Source: Candidatus Sulfotelmatobacter sp. (GTDB lineage: Bacteria > Acidobacteriota > Terriglobia > Terriglobales > SbA1). From it: a DNA stretch of 7,895 bases. Below are positions 1-6,495 of this stretch, one piece after another. The stretch lies in NCBI GenBank assembly GCA_030151135.1, contig JASLEQ010000004.1:1-7895 (forward strand), given 5' to 3'. Positions within the stretch are counted from its first letter, which is position 1, and the number at the start of each line of letters is the position of its first letter. The notes beneath the pieces were generated by a model that was not told the origin of the DNA, did not search any database, and saw nothing but the letters and a program-made list of their open reading frames with translations. Made by a program: the position numbers and the translations under genes.

Positions 1-123
1 CTGGTCCAAATAGCAACCCAGCTTCGTGCTCTGGTTGATCCACTCAAGATCGATAGGGGTCGGCGGGATTCGCGTGACGAGTACTGGCGGTCGAAATACA
101 AGAGCATGGCCGCTCGCGCTTGA
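1..123 (+). CDS. 3' end of an unidentified protein (partial)
   Basis: Frame 1 is open from the window edge to a TGA at 121-123, giving a 40-residue tail that ends in a charged stretch (DEYWRSKYKSMAARA). GC by codon position is about 65, 48 and 62 percent, and the dip at position two is what coding DNA shows. The in-phase antisense frame is also open and protein-like, but from its TAA at 193-195 down to base 10 it has no ATG, GTG or TTG, so the + reading is preferred. The two other + frames stop within 36 bases. The tail is too short to assign a family. It lies upstream of kdgK in the same direction, about 150 bases away, so it could be an earlier gene of the same cluster. It could also be chance. 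Confidence 0.35.
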   Translation: MVQIATQLRALVDPLKIDRGRRDSRDEYWRSKYKSMAARA

Positions 124-193
124 CCCGTTTTCGGCTACTGAAATTTCCCGCGGCCGCGTCCACGAATTTGCGATTGGCGAGGCACAAATCGTT

Positions 194-199
194 TAAAAT
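194..199 (+). promoter_or_regulatory. Candidate -10 box upstream of kdgK
   Basis: TAAAAT matches the sigma-70 -10 consensus at five of six bases. It sits in the A/T-richest part of the 5' region, about 80 bases before the kdgK start. The best -35-like hexamer, TTGGCG at 174-179, is only 14 bases away, shorter than the usual 16-18. Treat this as a weak candidate. Confidence 0.25.
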
Positions 200-211
200 T
201 CCAGCGAATTT

Positions 212-236
212 AAGGGCTGCCTGTTGAACGGCCCTT
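212..236 (+). other. Inverted repeat / small hairpin in the kdgK leader
   Basis: AAGGGC at 212-217 is the exact reverse complement of GCCCTT at 231-236. One G-U and one G-C pair can extend this to an 8-bp stem around a 9-base loop. The sequence after it (CCTTCCTTAG) is pyrimidine-rich but is not a U-tract, so this is not a convincing intrinsic terminator for the gene ending at 123. If transcription starts near 205, the hairpin lies in the kdgK 5' leader, about 40 bases before the start codon. Function unknown. Confidence 0.3.
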
Positions 237-276
237 CCTTAGCCACCGCGTGTTATACAGCTTCGATTGACTCTTC

Positions 277-1377
277 ATGTCATCGCTCAAAGTTAAGTCG
301 AAAGACCATTGCAAGTGGGACCTCGTTAGCCTGGGTGAGGTAATGCTGCGCCTCGATCCAGGCGACGAACGGATTTCGACCGGGCGTTATTTTCGGGCGT
401 GGGAAGGCGGCGGCGAATACAACGTAGCACGCGGTTTGCGGCGCTGCTTCGGTTTAAAGACCGCAGTCGTAACGGCGCTTGCGGACAATCCGATTGGTCG
501 CCTGGTCGAAGATCTTATATTTCAGGGCGGGGTTGCGCAGGATTACGTCCGCTGGGTTCCATACGATGGAATCGGACGGAAGGTCCGGAACGGGCTGAAT
601 TTCACTGAACGAGGTTTTGGAATCCGGGCCGCCGTAGGCTGCTCCGACCGGGGACATACCGCGATCTCACAGTTGAAGCCTGGGGAAATTGATTGGCACC
701 AAATTTTTGGAAAAGACGGCGCCCGCTGGTTCCATACCGGCGGCATTTTCTGCGCTCTCTCTGAAACCACGCCGCTTGTCGCCGAAGAGGCGATGAAAGC
801 CGCGAAGGAAAACGGAACGATCATTTCTTATGATCTGAACTACCGCGCTTCGCTTTGGAAATCGATTGGCGGAAAGGCCAAGGCGCAGGAAATCAACCGC
901 CGCTTGGCGCCGTACATCGATGTGATGCTCGGGAATGAAGAAGATTTTACGGCTGCGCTCGGATTCTCCGTCTCCGGGCTGGATGAACATCATTCCAACC
1001 TGGAAACTGCAGGATTCAAGAAGATGATCGAGGCGGTTGTCAAAGAATATCCTTCGATGGCAGTTATTGCGACGACTCTGCGTACCGCGAAGACCGCGAC
1101 GCGAAACGATTGGGGCGCGCTCTGCTACCACGAGAGTAAGTTCTACGAAGCTCCTCTACGGGAAGACCTCGAAATTTACGATCGCGTTGGTGGTGGCGAC
1201 TCGTTCGCGTCCGGATTGATCTACGGGTTCCTTGCAGGGAAGGACCCGCAATGGGCTGTCGAGTGCGGAGCGGCGCACGGGGCGCTGGCTATGACTACCC
1301 CTGGGGATACGACGATGGCGACTGCCAGTGAAGTGCTCCAGGCGATGACATCGCGCACGGCGAGAATCGAACGTTAG
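277..1377 (+). CDS. kdgK: 2-keto-3-deoxygluconate kinase (PfkB/ribokinase-family sugar kinase)
   Basis: A 366-residue cytoplasmic kinase predicted to phosphorylate 2-keto-3-deoxy-D-gluconate (KDG) with ATP to KDPG. The N-terminal beta strand KWDLVSLGEVMLRLDPG (residues 13-29) is typical of KDG kinases. The PfkB substrate motif GGGEYNVARGL is at 44-54, YDLNYR at 185-190 and GNEEDF at 219-224. The ATP-site signature DRVGGGDSFASG (302-313) carries the likely catalytic base Asp308. Length is slightly above the usual 310-345 residues. ATG 277 is the only plausible start, although no clear Shine-Dalgarno precedes it. KDPG aldolase follows 12 bases later, which strongly supports KDG as substrate over fructose or ribose. 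Another PfkB sugar-acid kinase activity remains possible. The family call is very safe and the substrate call good. Confidence 0.88.
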   Translation: MSSLKVKSKDHCKWDLVSLGEVMLRLDPGDERISTGRYFRAWEGGGEYNVARGLRRCFGLKTAVVTALADNPIGRLVEDLIFQGGVAQDYVRWVPYDGIGRKVRNGLNFTERGFGIRAAVGCSDRGHTAISQLKPGEIDWHQIFGKDGARWFHTGGIFCALSETTPLVAEEAMKAAKENGTIISYDLNYRASLWKSIGGKAKAQEINRRLAPYIDVMLGNEEDFTAALGFSVSGLDEHHSNLETAGFKKMIEAVVKEYPSMAVIATTLRTAKTATRNDWGALCYHESKFYEAPLREDLEIYDRVGGGDSFASGLIYGFLAGKDPQWAVECGAAHGALAMTTPGDTTMATASEVLQAMTSRTARIER

Positions 1378-1389
1378 AAAGCGAGACTT

Positions 1390-2076
1390 ATGCCGGGTCC
1401 AGAACTCAGCATCGAAGATGTAATCCGCCGGATCGGGGAAATCGGAATCGTCCCCGTTGTGCGTGCCTCGACTGTCGAGGAAGCGAATCGCGCGGTAGAA
1501 GCGATTTGCGCCGGCGGCATCCCAGTCGTGGAAATCACGATGACCGTACCGAACGCCATTTCGGTGATTCGTGAATTGGTGCAACGTCGCGGCGGCGATG
1601 TTCTGATCGGTGCAGGTACTGTGACGAATGCGGACCAGGCGGAATCGTGTCTACGGGCCGGCGCCCAATTTCTGGTAAGCCCTGGATTCGCAGTTTCGGT
1701 TTTGTCGGTGGCGCGCGCCAACGCGAAACTTGCCATCCCCGGCGCACTGACTCCCACGGAGTTGATGAACGCGCAGGACCATGGAGCGCGCCTGATCAAA
1801 ATCTTTCCATGCGGGAACGTGGGCGGAGCGAAATATCTGAAGTCTCTCAAGGCTCCATTTCCCCATTCATCGCTCATCCCGACTGGCGGTGTGAATGCGG
1901 CGAACGCGGCTGAATTCATCGCTGCGGGTGCGTTTGCGTTGGGAGTCGGCGCCGACCTTGTGGATGCCACCGCTCTGCGCGACGGCAATTTGGAAAAGAT
2001 CAGTTCCGCGGCGCGCGAACTGGTAACCGCCGTCTCCACGGCTCGCGCGTCCCTGCGCAGCAAGAAGGCGTCGTAA
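1390..2076 (+). CDS. eda: 2-keto-3-deoxy-6-phosphogluconate (KDPG) aldolase
   Basis: A 228-residue class I aldolase (Eda family, usual length 205-220) that cleaves KDPG to pyruvate and glyceraldehyde-3-phosphate; many members also split 4-hydroxy-2-oxoglutarate. The TIM-barrel landmarks occur in order: GIVPVVRA (19-26), VVEITM with Glu48 aligned to the family's catalytic Glu, GAGTV (74-78), SPGF (97-100), KIFP with the Schiff-base Lys137, and the phosphate-binding PTGGV (164-168). No catalytic residue is missing. ATG 1390 starts 12 bases after the kdgK stop, with only a weak purine stretch (GAAAGCGAG) as ribosome binding site, so translational coupling to kdgK is plausible. The gene ends 11 bases from the stop of the convergent SDR gene. 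It performs the last step of the pathway in this window. Confidence 0.93.
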   Translation: MPGPELSIEDVIRRIGEIGIVPVVRASTVEEANRAVEAICAGGIPVVEITMTVPNAISVIRELVQRRGGDVLIGAGTVTNADQAESCLRAGAQFLVSPGFAVSVLSVARANAKLAIPGALTPTELMNAQDHGARLIKIFPCGNVGGAKYLKSLKAPFPHSSLIPTGGVNAANAAEFIAAGAFALGVGADLVDATALRDGNLEKISSAARELVTAVSTARASLRSKKAS

Positions 2077-2087
2077 GTTTCAGACTG

Positions 2088-2864
2088 TTACTGGTTCACG
2101 CCGCTTGCCAATACTCCACCATCCACTGGCAGGATCACTCCGGTCACGAAACTGGCGGCATCGGAGGCCAGGAAGATTGCGGATCCCACTAATTCTTCCA
2201 GTTCTCCGAAACGGTTCATCGGAGTACGCATGATGACCTCGCGTCCGCGGCCAGTTCCCACAAGAAGCTTCTCGCTGAGAGGTGTTCGAAAATATCCTGG
2301 CGCGATCGCATTCACGCAAATATTGTGCTTGGCCCACTCAATGGCGAGAGACTTGGTAAGTGAAGCCACCGCCGACTTACTCGCGCTGTAAGCGGCGACC
2401 TCGTAAAGTGCCAGGAAGGACCCCATGGAAGCGATATTGATAATCCGGCCATATTTCCGCTCGATCATGTGCGGCCCGAATACCTGACACGTCCGCAGCG
2501 TTCCCGTGAGGTTCGTGTCGAGAATACGACTCCAGTCTTCCTCCGGATAGTTCACGGTTGGCGCGCGCTTCGTGATGCCAGCCGCATTGACCAGTATGTC
2601 AACTTTCCCGAAAGCATTCAGGCATTCCTCGAGCAGTTTTTCGAGCGATGCTCGATCGCCGACATCACAGGTAACTCGCAGGGTTTTCTTTCCGGCGGCT
2701 TCAATTTCATCAGCAAGCGAAGTCACGAACTCCATGCGCCGTGCACTCGATACTACGTCCGCTCCAGCCTGGGCTAGCCCAAGCGCCAGAGTTCTTCCGA
2801 TCCCCGTACTCCCTCCGACAACAACGGCTGTCTTCCCCGCAAGATCCAGTTTTGGATAACCCAT
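2088..2864 (-). CDS. Short-chain dehydrogenase/reductase, sugar-acid type (fructuronate reductase, KduD-like or gluconate 5-dehydrogenase-like)
   Basis: A 258-residue classical SDR. The cofactor loop is GGSTGIG (17-23), with Val16 where TGxxxGIG proteins have Thr. NAAG is at 93-96, structural Asn118 in TNLTG, and the catalytic triad is Ser146, Tyr159 and Lys163 (YSASK). Arg42-Arg43 at the end of beta-2 suggests NADP(H) preference; this is inference. The 5' context is manD, 115 bases upstream on the same strand, so the substrate is probably a hexonate or a keto-sugar acid. Options are reduction of D-fructuronate to D-mannonate (Bacillus UxuB is an SDR), KduD-like oxidoreduction of a deoxy-ketogluconate, or gluconate 5-dehydrogenase. 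Sequence alone does not decide. ATG 2864 is preceded by GAGGA at 2868-2872, close but usable. Last gene of the - strand group. Confidence 0.85.
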   Translation of the reverse strand: MGYPKLDLAGKTAVVVGGSTGIGRTLALGLAQAGADVVSSARRMEFVTSLADEIEAAGKKTLRVTCDVGDRASLEKLLEECLNAFGKVDILVNAAGITKRAPTVNYPEEDWSRILDTNLTGTLRTCQVFGPHMIERKYGRIINIASMGSFLALYEVAAYSASKSAVASLTKSLAIEWAKHNICVNAIAPGYFRTPLSEKLLVGTGRGREVIMRTPMNRFGELEELVGSAIFLASDAASFVTGVILPVDGGVLASGVNQ

Positions 2865-2910
2865 GAGTCCTCGCTTCTAAGTAAGAAATTTTCGCCAGCC
2901 CATATCGCTA

Positions 2911-2975
2911 AGTGCTGAAGGTCGGTATCAGGCGACGCCTTCAGGCGCGGAAATGCGAAAGCGGCTTCAGCCGCT
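2911..2975. repeat. Palindromic REP-like intergenic element between manD and the SDR gene
   Basis: Three overlapping or tandem inverted repeats lie here. AGCGGC-TTCA-GCCGCT is at 2960-2975. CGCC-TTCA-GGCG is at 2936-2947. CTGAAGG at 2915-2921 pairs with CCTTCAG at 2938-2944, an alternative to the second hairpin. The two short hairpins share the same TTCA loop (TGAA in the - transcript). The first begins 5 bases after the manD stop codon. Only a short T-run follows on the - strand, so it is a poor rho-independent terminator. From memory, GGCTGAAGCC-type palindromes followed by CCTGATAC recur between genes in acidobacteria; this is recollection, not a search. A likely role is mRNA stability or processing that separates manD from SDR expression. 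Confidence 0.6.
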
Positions 2976-2979
2976 GTGC

Positions 2980-4188
2980 TCACCAATTAAACATCGTTCC
3001 ATCCAGCTTTCGATTCACGGGCAGGTAGGCCCGCTCGTAAGGGAACTTCTCCCCGAGCTTTTCGTCATAGTCCACGCCTAGCCCAGGAGCATCGCCGGGA
3101 TGCATATATCCGCCCTTGAAGGAGTAGGAATGGGGGAAGACTTCATCGGTTTCCTTGGTGTGCGGCATGTACTCCTGAATTCCGAAATTATTGATTGAAA
3201 TATCGAAATGCAGTGCGGCTGCCATCGTTATCGGAGAAAGATCGGTCGCCCCGTGGCACCCGGTGCGGACGTGGTAAATCTCCGCGAGTGCCGCAACCTT
3301 CTTCAGATGCGTCAGGCCTCCGCCGTGCACTACGGTCATGCGCAGGTAGTCCATCAGTTGCTCCGTGATCAGGATGTGCGCATCCCAAATGCTGTTGAAC
3401 ACCTCGCCTACCGCGAGCGGGGTCGTCGTATGTTTGCGGATCAGCCGAAAACCTTCCTGCAACTCCGCGGCGACGGGATCTTCCATCCAGAAGAGGTGAT
3501 ATGGCTCCAGTGCTTTACCGAGCCGGGCGGCTTCTATCGGCGTTAGCCGGTGGTGAACGTCGTGCAGCAGGTGGAGGTCGTCTCCAAACTTCAGCCGCAG
3601 AGCCTCAAACAGCTTCGGCACATGTAGCAAATATTTTTCCGTTGACCACGAATTCTCCGGGGGCAATCCTTTCTCCGCGGGCTCGTAAAACATGCTGCCC
3701 AATGAAACGCCGTAGGTCGAAGGCAGTCCCGGGATTCCGGTTTGAGCGCGTACCGCGACATATCCCATTTCTTTGTACTTCGCAACTTGATCGGCAGTCT
3801 CTTCGACATCGCTCCCGTTCGCGTGCCCGTAGACCATTACGCCAGTGCGGCTTTTTCCACCTAGCAGGTTGAAGACGGGTGTGTTCAGCGCCTTGCCCTT
3901 AATGTCCCACAGTGCCATATCGACGGCAGCGATTGCCGTCATCGTTACCGGCCCACGCCGCCAGTAGGCACCCCGGTAAAGGTACTGCCATACATCTTCC
4001 GTCTGCGATGGATCGCGACCGATCAAGCATGGAATTACATGTTCGCTGAGATAGGCGGCTACCGCCATTTCACGGCCGTTGAGCGTAGCATCGCCGACGC
4101 CGTAAACTCCCTGATCTGTCCAGATCTTCACCGTGACGAAGTTTCGTCCAGGGCAGCACACGAATACTTTGGCGTCCGTGATCTTCAA
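2980..4188 (-). CDS. manD: D-mannonate dehydratase, enolase superfamily (ManD/RspA type)
   Basis: A 402-residue enolase-superfamily enzyme that dehydrates D-mannonate to 2-keto-3-deoxygluconate with Mg2+. It is unrelated to the UxuA-type dehydratase. Metal ligands are visible as Asp210 (LLHDVHHR), Glu236 (WMEDP) and Glu262 (VGEVF). Catalytic candidates are Arg147 and Tyr159 on the capping loop, His212, His312 (GCHGATD) and Glu339 (IQEYMPH), and the chain ends in the conserved Trp402. These numbers coincide with those I recall for characterised ManD proteins, and nothing is missing or shifted. Residue 314 is Ala, which I recall as typical of efficient mannonate-specific members rather than weak gluconate-acting ones. 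The start is TTG, supported by AGGAG 5 bases upstream; no in-frame ATG occurs before residue 41. The gene lies 39 bases after MFS carrier 1 and feeds KDG to the + strand kdgK-eda pair. Confidence 0.93.
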   Translation of the reverse strand: MKITDAKVFVCCPGRNFVTVKIWTDQGVYGVGDATLNGREMAVAAYLSEHVIPCLIGRDPSQTEDVWQYLYRGAYWRRGPVTMTAIAAVDMALWDIKGKALNTPVFNLLGGKSRTGVMVYGHANGSDVEETADQVAKYKEMGYVAVRAQTGIPGLPSTYGVSLGSMFYEPAEKGLPPENSWSTEKYLLHVPKLFEALRLKFGDDLHLLHDVHHRLTPIEAARLGKALEPYHLFWMEDPVAAELQEGFRLIRKHTTTPLAVGEVFNSIWDAHILITEQLMDYLRMTVVHGGGLTHLKKVAALAEIYHVRTGCHGATDLSPITMAAALHFDISINNFGIQEYMPHTKETDEVFPHSYSFKGGYMHPGDAPGLGVDYDEKLGEKFPYERAYLPVNRKLDGTMFNW

Positions 4189-4193
4189 GACTT

Positions 4194-4198
4194 CTCCT
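4194..4198 (-). promoter_or_regulatory. Strong Shine-Dalgarno fixing a TTG start for manD
   Basis: The - strand reads AGGAG, then AAGTC, then TTG. The 5-base spacing and near-perfect anti-SD match select the TTG at 4188-4186 as start codon. The protein it opens (KITDAKVFV) matches the usual ManD N-terminus. This is the best ribosome binding site in the window, paired with its least common start codon. Confidence 0.8.
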
Positions 4199-4227
4199 GA
4201 GTACGACCCACGAGTGTATCCAAAAGC

Positions 4228-5535
4228 TCAGATTCGGCGCACCAGTCCGCGCTCGGTCGCGTCATTATTGCGAATCAACAGCAGAACCAGGAGCATCCCA
4301 ATGAAGGGCACAATTCCCGCGATGATCACGATGGGATCGAATGCGTGAGTTCCCGTTGCGCGCCTCGCGTCCGAAACATATCCCACCAGTTTGAAGGCGA
4401 CGATTGTACCGAGCCCCGTGCCGGTGCCGCCAAATCCGCTGACCGACGCCACCGATTCGCTGCTGAACAAATCTGACGGAAGCGTATTCGCCATAATCGT
4501 GAACCCGGCATAGGTGAAAGTTACGATGGAGAACAGGGCTGCGATCGTAAAGAGATTCGTTGTAAAGATCGTCGAAATCAGCAGCGTCATTCCGATCCCG
4601 CCATAGATGATCGGGATTTTGCGCGCCCAGCCAAGAGAGACTCCGCGCCGAATCAGATATCCGGAAAACCAGCCCGCGAAAAAACTGCCCAGGTCTGCCG
4701 CGATAAATGGGATCCAAACCGCGATCAGCCCAGTTTTTAATTCAATTCCTTTCGCTACCAGATAAATCGGGAACCATTCGGTGATGAAGAAAAAGATGGG
4801 ATCTGTGAAGGTCTTCGCGACAATCGTTCCCCAAGTTTGCGGTATTTTCAACAGTGTCTGCCACGACAAACGGACGCGAGTCTCTTGAGAGGAATTAGCC
4901 TCGAATTTGTCGGATGCGATCATCTCGCGCTCATCCGAACCGATGCGCGGATGCTCTTCCGGTGAGTAATACAGCCATCGCCATGCGATCAGCCAGAGAA
5001 ATCCCAGAACACCGGGAACGGCGAAGGCTGGGCGCCAACCCCACCGGAAGTAAATCCATAGCACGATGAATGGCGCCACCGCGCCGCCGATCGAGGATCC
5101 GCTGTCGAACAGGGCCGTTGCCAGCGCGCGTTCGCGTTTCGGGAACCACTCCGAGACAGCCTTGGTGGCGGCTGGCCAGTTCGCCGATTCTCCTGCGCCC
5201 AGCAGGAATCGAAAGCTCGCAAAGCTGTAAAAGCCGCGGGCAAGAGACGTTGCCATTGAGACGATGGAGTAGAAAATCACTGTCAGCGTCAGTCCGCGGC
5301 GGGTGCCGACCCTATCCATGAGCCTGCCGAAAATGCTTTGTCCAATCGAATACGCCACGCGAAAGGCGATGGCCAGGTTCGCGTAATCGGAATTTGTCCA
5401 GTGGTATTGAAGCTTCAGATAAGGAGCGAGCAAGGACAGCGTCTGCCGGTCGATGTAATTGATCACGGTCGAAGCAAACAACAGTCCCCCGATCCACCAG
5501 CGCAAAGACGGGATCGGTTTTCTTGCAGTTTTCAT
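4228..5535 (-). CDS. MFS sugar-acid transporter, ExuT-like (anion:cation symporter family), carrier 1
   Basis: A 435-residue inner-membrane carrier with about 12 predicted helices (roughly 13-31, 52-72, 82-99, 104-121, 142-163, 169-190, 236-258, 269-292, 305-325, 328-350, 365-388 and 400-421) and a hydrophilic central loop near 191-235. Family signatures are NYIDRQTLS in helix 1 (26-34), the MFS motif A GRLMDRVGTRRG (70-81), GAGESANWPAATKAVSEWFPK (113-133) and TDPIFFFITEWFP (244-256). These place it with hexuronate/galactonate symporters such as ExuT. Helix 2 reads FRVAY (residues 58-62), where carrier 2 has FQLAY. It starts 21 bases after nagB and precedes manD, so a proton-coupled hexuronate or mannonate-related acid is the likely cargo. 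No good Shine-Dalgarno precedes ATG 5535, consistent with coupling to nagB. The exact substrate is unproven. Confidence 0.87.
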   Translation of the reverse strand: MKTARKPIPSLRWWIGGLLFASTVINYIDRQTLSLLAPYLKLQYHWTNSDYANLAIAFRVAYSIGQSIFGRLMDRVGTRRGLTLTVIFYSIVSMATSLARGFYSFASFRFLLGAGESANWPAATKAVSEWFPKRERALATALFDSGSSIGGAVAPFIVLWIYFRWGWRPAFAVPGVLGFLWLIAWRWLYYSPEEHPRIGSDEREMIASDKFEANSSQETRVRLSWQTLLKIPQTWGTIVAKTFTDPIFFFITEWFPIYLVAKGIELKTGLIAVWIPFIAADLGSFFAGWFSGYLIRRGVSLGWARKIPIIYGGIGMTLLISTIFTTNLFTIAALFSIVTFTYAGFTIMANTLPSDLFSSESVASVSGFGGTGTGLGTIVAFKLVGYVSDARRATGTHAFDPIVIIAGIVPFIGMLLVLLLIRNNDATERGLVRRI

Positions 5536-5556
5536 CGGCAGGATTCAGGTGAGTTC

Positions 5557-6342
5557 TTAAGCTGCAATCGTAACCTGCAAGTCGCGCTCGAGTTTGTTTC
5601 GCAATGTTGGCGTCAGCATCAAGGAAGAATCCGCATCGACAAACACCGTCGTATTCGAATGACGCCTCAAGATGGAAGCCGGCGCGACGGGGCCGATTTC
5701 TCCTTCCAGACACATCCTGACGGCATTCGCCTTCCGAAGGTCAGGCACCACAGCCAGGATTTCCCGCGCTTTGAGGATCTGAAGCGGCGTCATCGAGATT
5801 GCTTGCGCCGGGACTTGGGAGATATCAGTGAACCAGCCCTCGCCGACTTGTTGCTGTCGGCACGCTTCGTCCAATTCCACGACGATGTATGGCTGTTCGG
5901 TTTCAAAATCAGCGGGAGGATCGTTGAATGCAATATGACCGTTCTCCCCAATGCCCACGAAAGCAATGTCGATAGGAGCGGACAATAAGTCGCGGCTCAC
6001 TTTCTGAATCGCAGACGTCAGATCTTCGGCGTCGCCTTCCAGAAAATGATGATTCCGGATGCCGGTTTTACGAATCACTCTCTCCAGTAGATATTTCCGG
6101 AAACTGGCGGGATGCGTGACGGGCAATCCGACGTATTCGTCCAGGTGAAAGGCTTCAACTCTGTTCCAATCCAGGCCTGGCGTCTGGGTAAGAGCGTCCA
6201 AAAATTCGAACTGCGATGCCCCCGTTGCGAGCACGACTCTGCAATGCCCACGCTCGCTGATCGCGCTTCGCATGGCTGAGGCGGCTTGATCGGCCGCAGC
6301 GACCGCCAGCACTTGCCTGTTTTGGAATAAGCGAACCAGCAT
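5557..6342 (-). CDS. nagB: Glucosamine-6-phosphate deaminase family protein (NagB-like)
   Basis: A 261-residue NagB/sugar-isomerase-fold protein, predicted to convert glucosamine-6-phosphate to fructose-6-phosphate and ammonia. Visible motifs are the phosphate-binding ATGASQFEF (39-47), HLDEYVGL with the probable proton-shuttling Asp68 (66-73), and [14 protein letters not shown] (130-143) with the ring-opening His136. Relative to E. coli NagB, Asp141 is replaced by Asn134, as in Bacillus-type enzymes, and Glu148 is replaced by Asp141. The 261-residue length fits the short, probably non-allosteric form. The N-terminus ([21 protein letters not shown]) aligns with the family, so ATG 6342 is preferred, although the nearest strong SD (GGAGG, 6360-6364) is 17 bases away. 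It lies between two ExuT-like carriers. A related phosphosugar isomerase or lactonase role is possible but less likely. Confidence 0.82.
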   Translation of the reverse strand: MLVRLFQNRQVLAVAAADQAASAMRSAISERGHCRVVLATGASQFEFLDALTQTPGLDWNRVEAFHLDEYVGLPVTHPASFRKYLLERVIRKTGIRNHHFLEGDAEDLTSAIQKVSRDLLSAPIDIAFVGIGENGHIAFNDPPADFETEQPYIVVELDEACRQQQVGEGWFTDISQVPAQAISMTPLQILKAREILAVVPDLRKANAVRMCLEGEIGPVAPASILRRHSNTTVFVDADSSLMLTPTLRNKLERDLQVTIAA

Positions 6343-6415
6343 ATGAATCCGGCATCCCGCCTCCGCCAGGTGAACTGCGCTTCATTTTCTTTGTGCTGAA
6401 GCCAGGACGGTGCGA

Positions 6416-6421
6416 ATTATA
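6416..6421 (-). promoter_or_regulatory. Candidate -10 box (TATAAT) upstream of nagB
   Basis: The - strand shows a perfect TATAAT about 75 bases before the nagB start, inside the 153-base gap after carrier 2. No good -35 lies at 16-18 bases; the nearest similar hexamer, TCGACG at 6441-6436, is 14 bases away. TTGACC sits just 2 bases upstream of the box and cannot serve as its -35. If real, it would give nagB, carrier 1, manD and the SDR their own promoter, separate from carrier 2. I see no gene or terminator elsewhere in this gap. Confidence 0.35.
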
Positions 6422-6495
6422 CAGGTCAAAATTTTCGTCGATTTCAGGAGATGAAAGCGCGTTCGAGTGTCCTGGCACATTGCTTCCTGCGCCCG

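Noticed and set aside
10..192. Open - strand frame at the left edge, in phase with the + partial gene
   Set aside because: The peptide looks protein-like, but between the stop at 193-195 and base 10 there is no ATG, GTG or TTG start, so the in-phase + strand reading explains the openness better.
1374..2063. 229-residue - strand ORF opposite eda
   Set aside because: It is antisense to the whole aldolase gene, rich in Ala, Ser, Arg and Thr, and lacks any motif. It is a codon-bias shadow.
2960..2975. Intrinsic terminator after manD
   Set aside because: The stem is good, but the following - strand sequence has only three T's before CG, so a rho-independent terminator is unlikely.
2774..2986. 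70-residue - strand ORF spanning the manD-SDR gap
   Set aside because: It overlaps the first 91 bases of the SDR gene in another frame and its unique part is made of the palindromic repeat. The peptide looks like translated repeat, and it has no ribosome binding site of its own.
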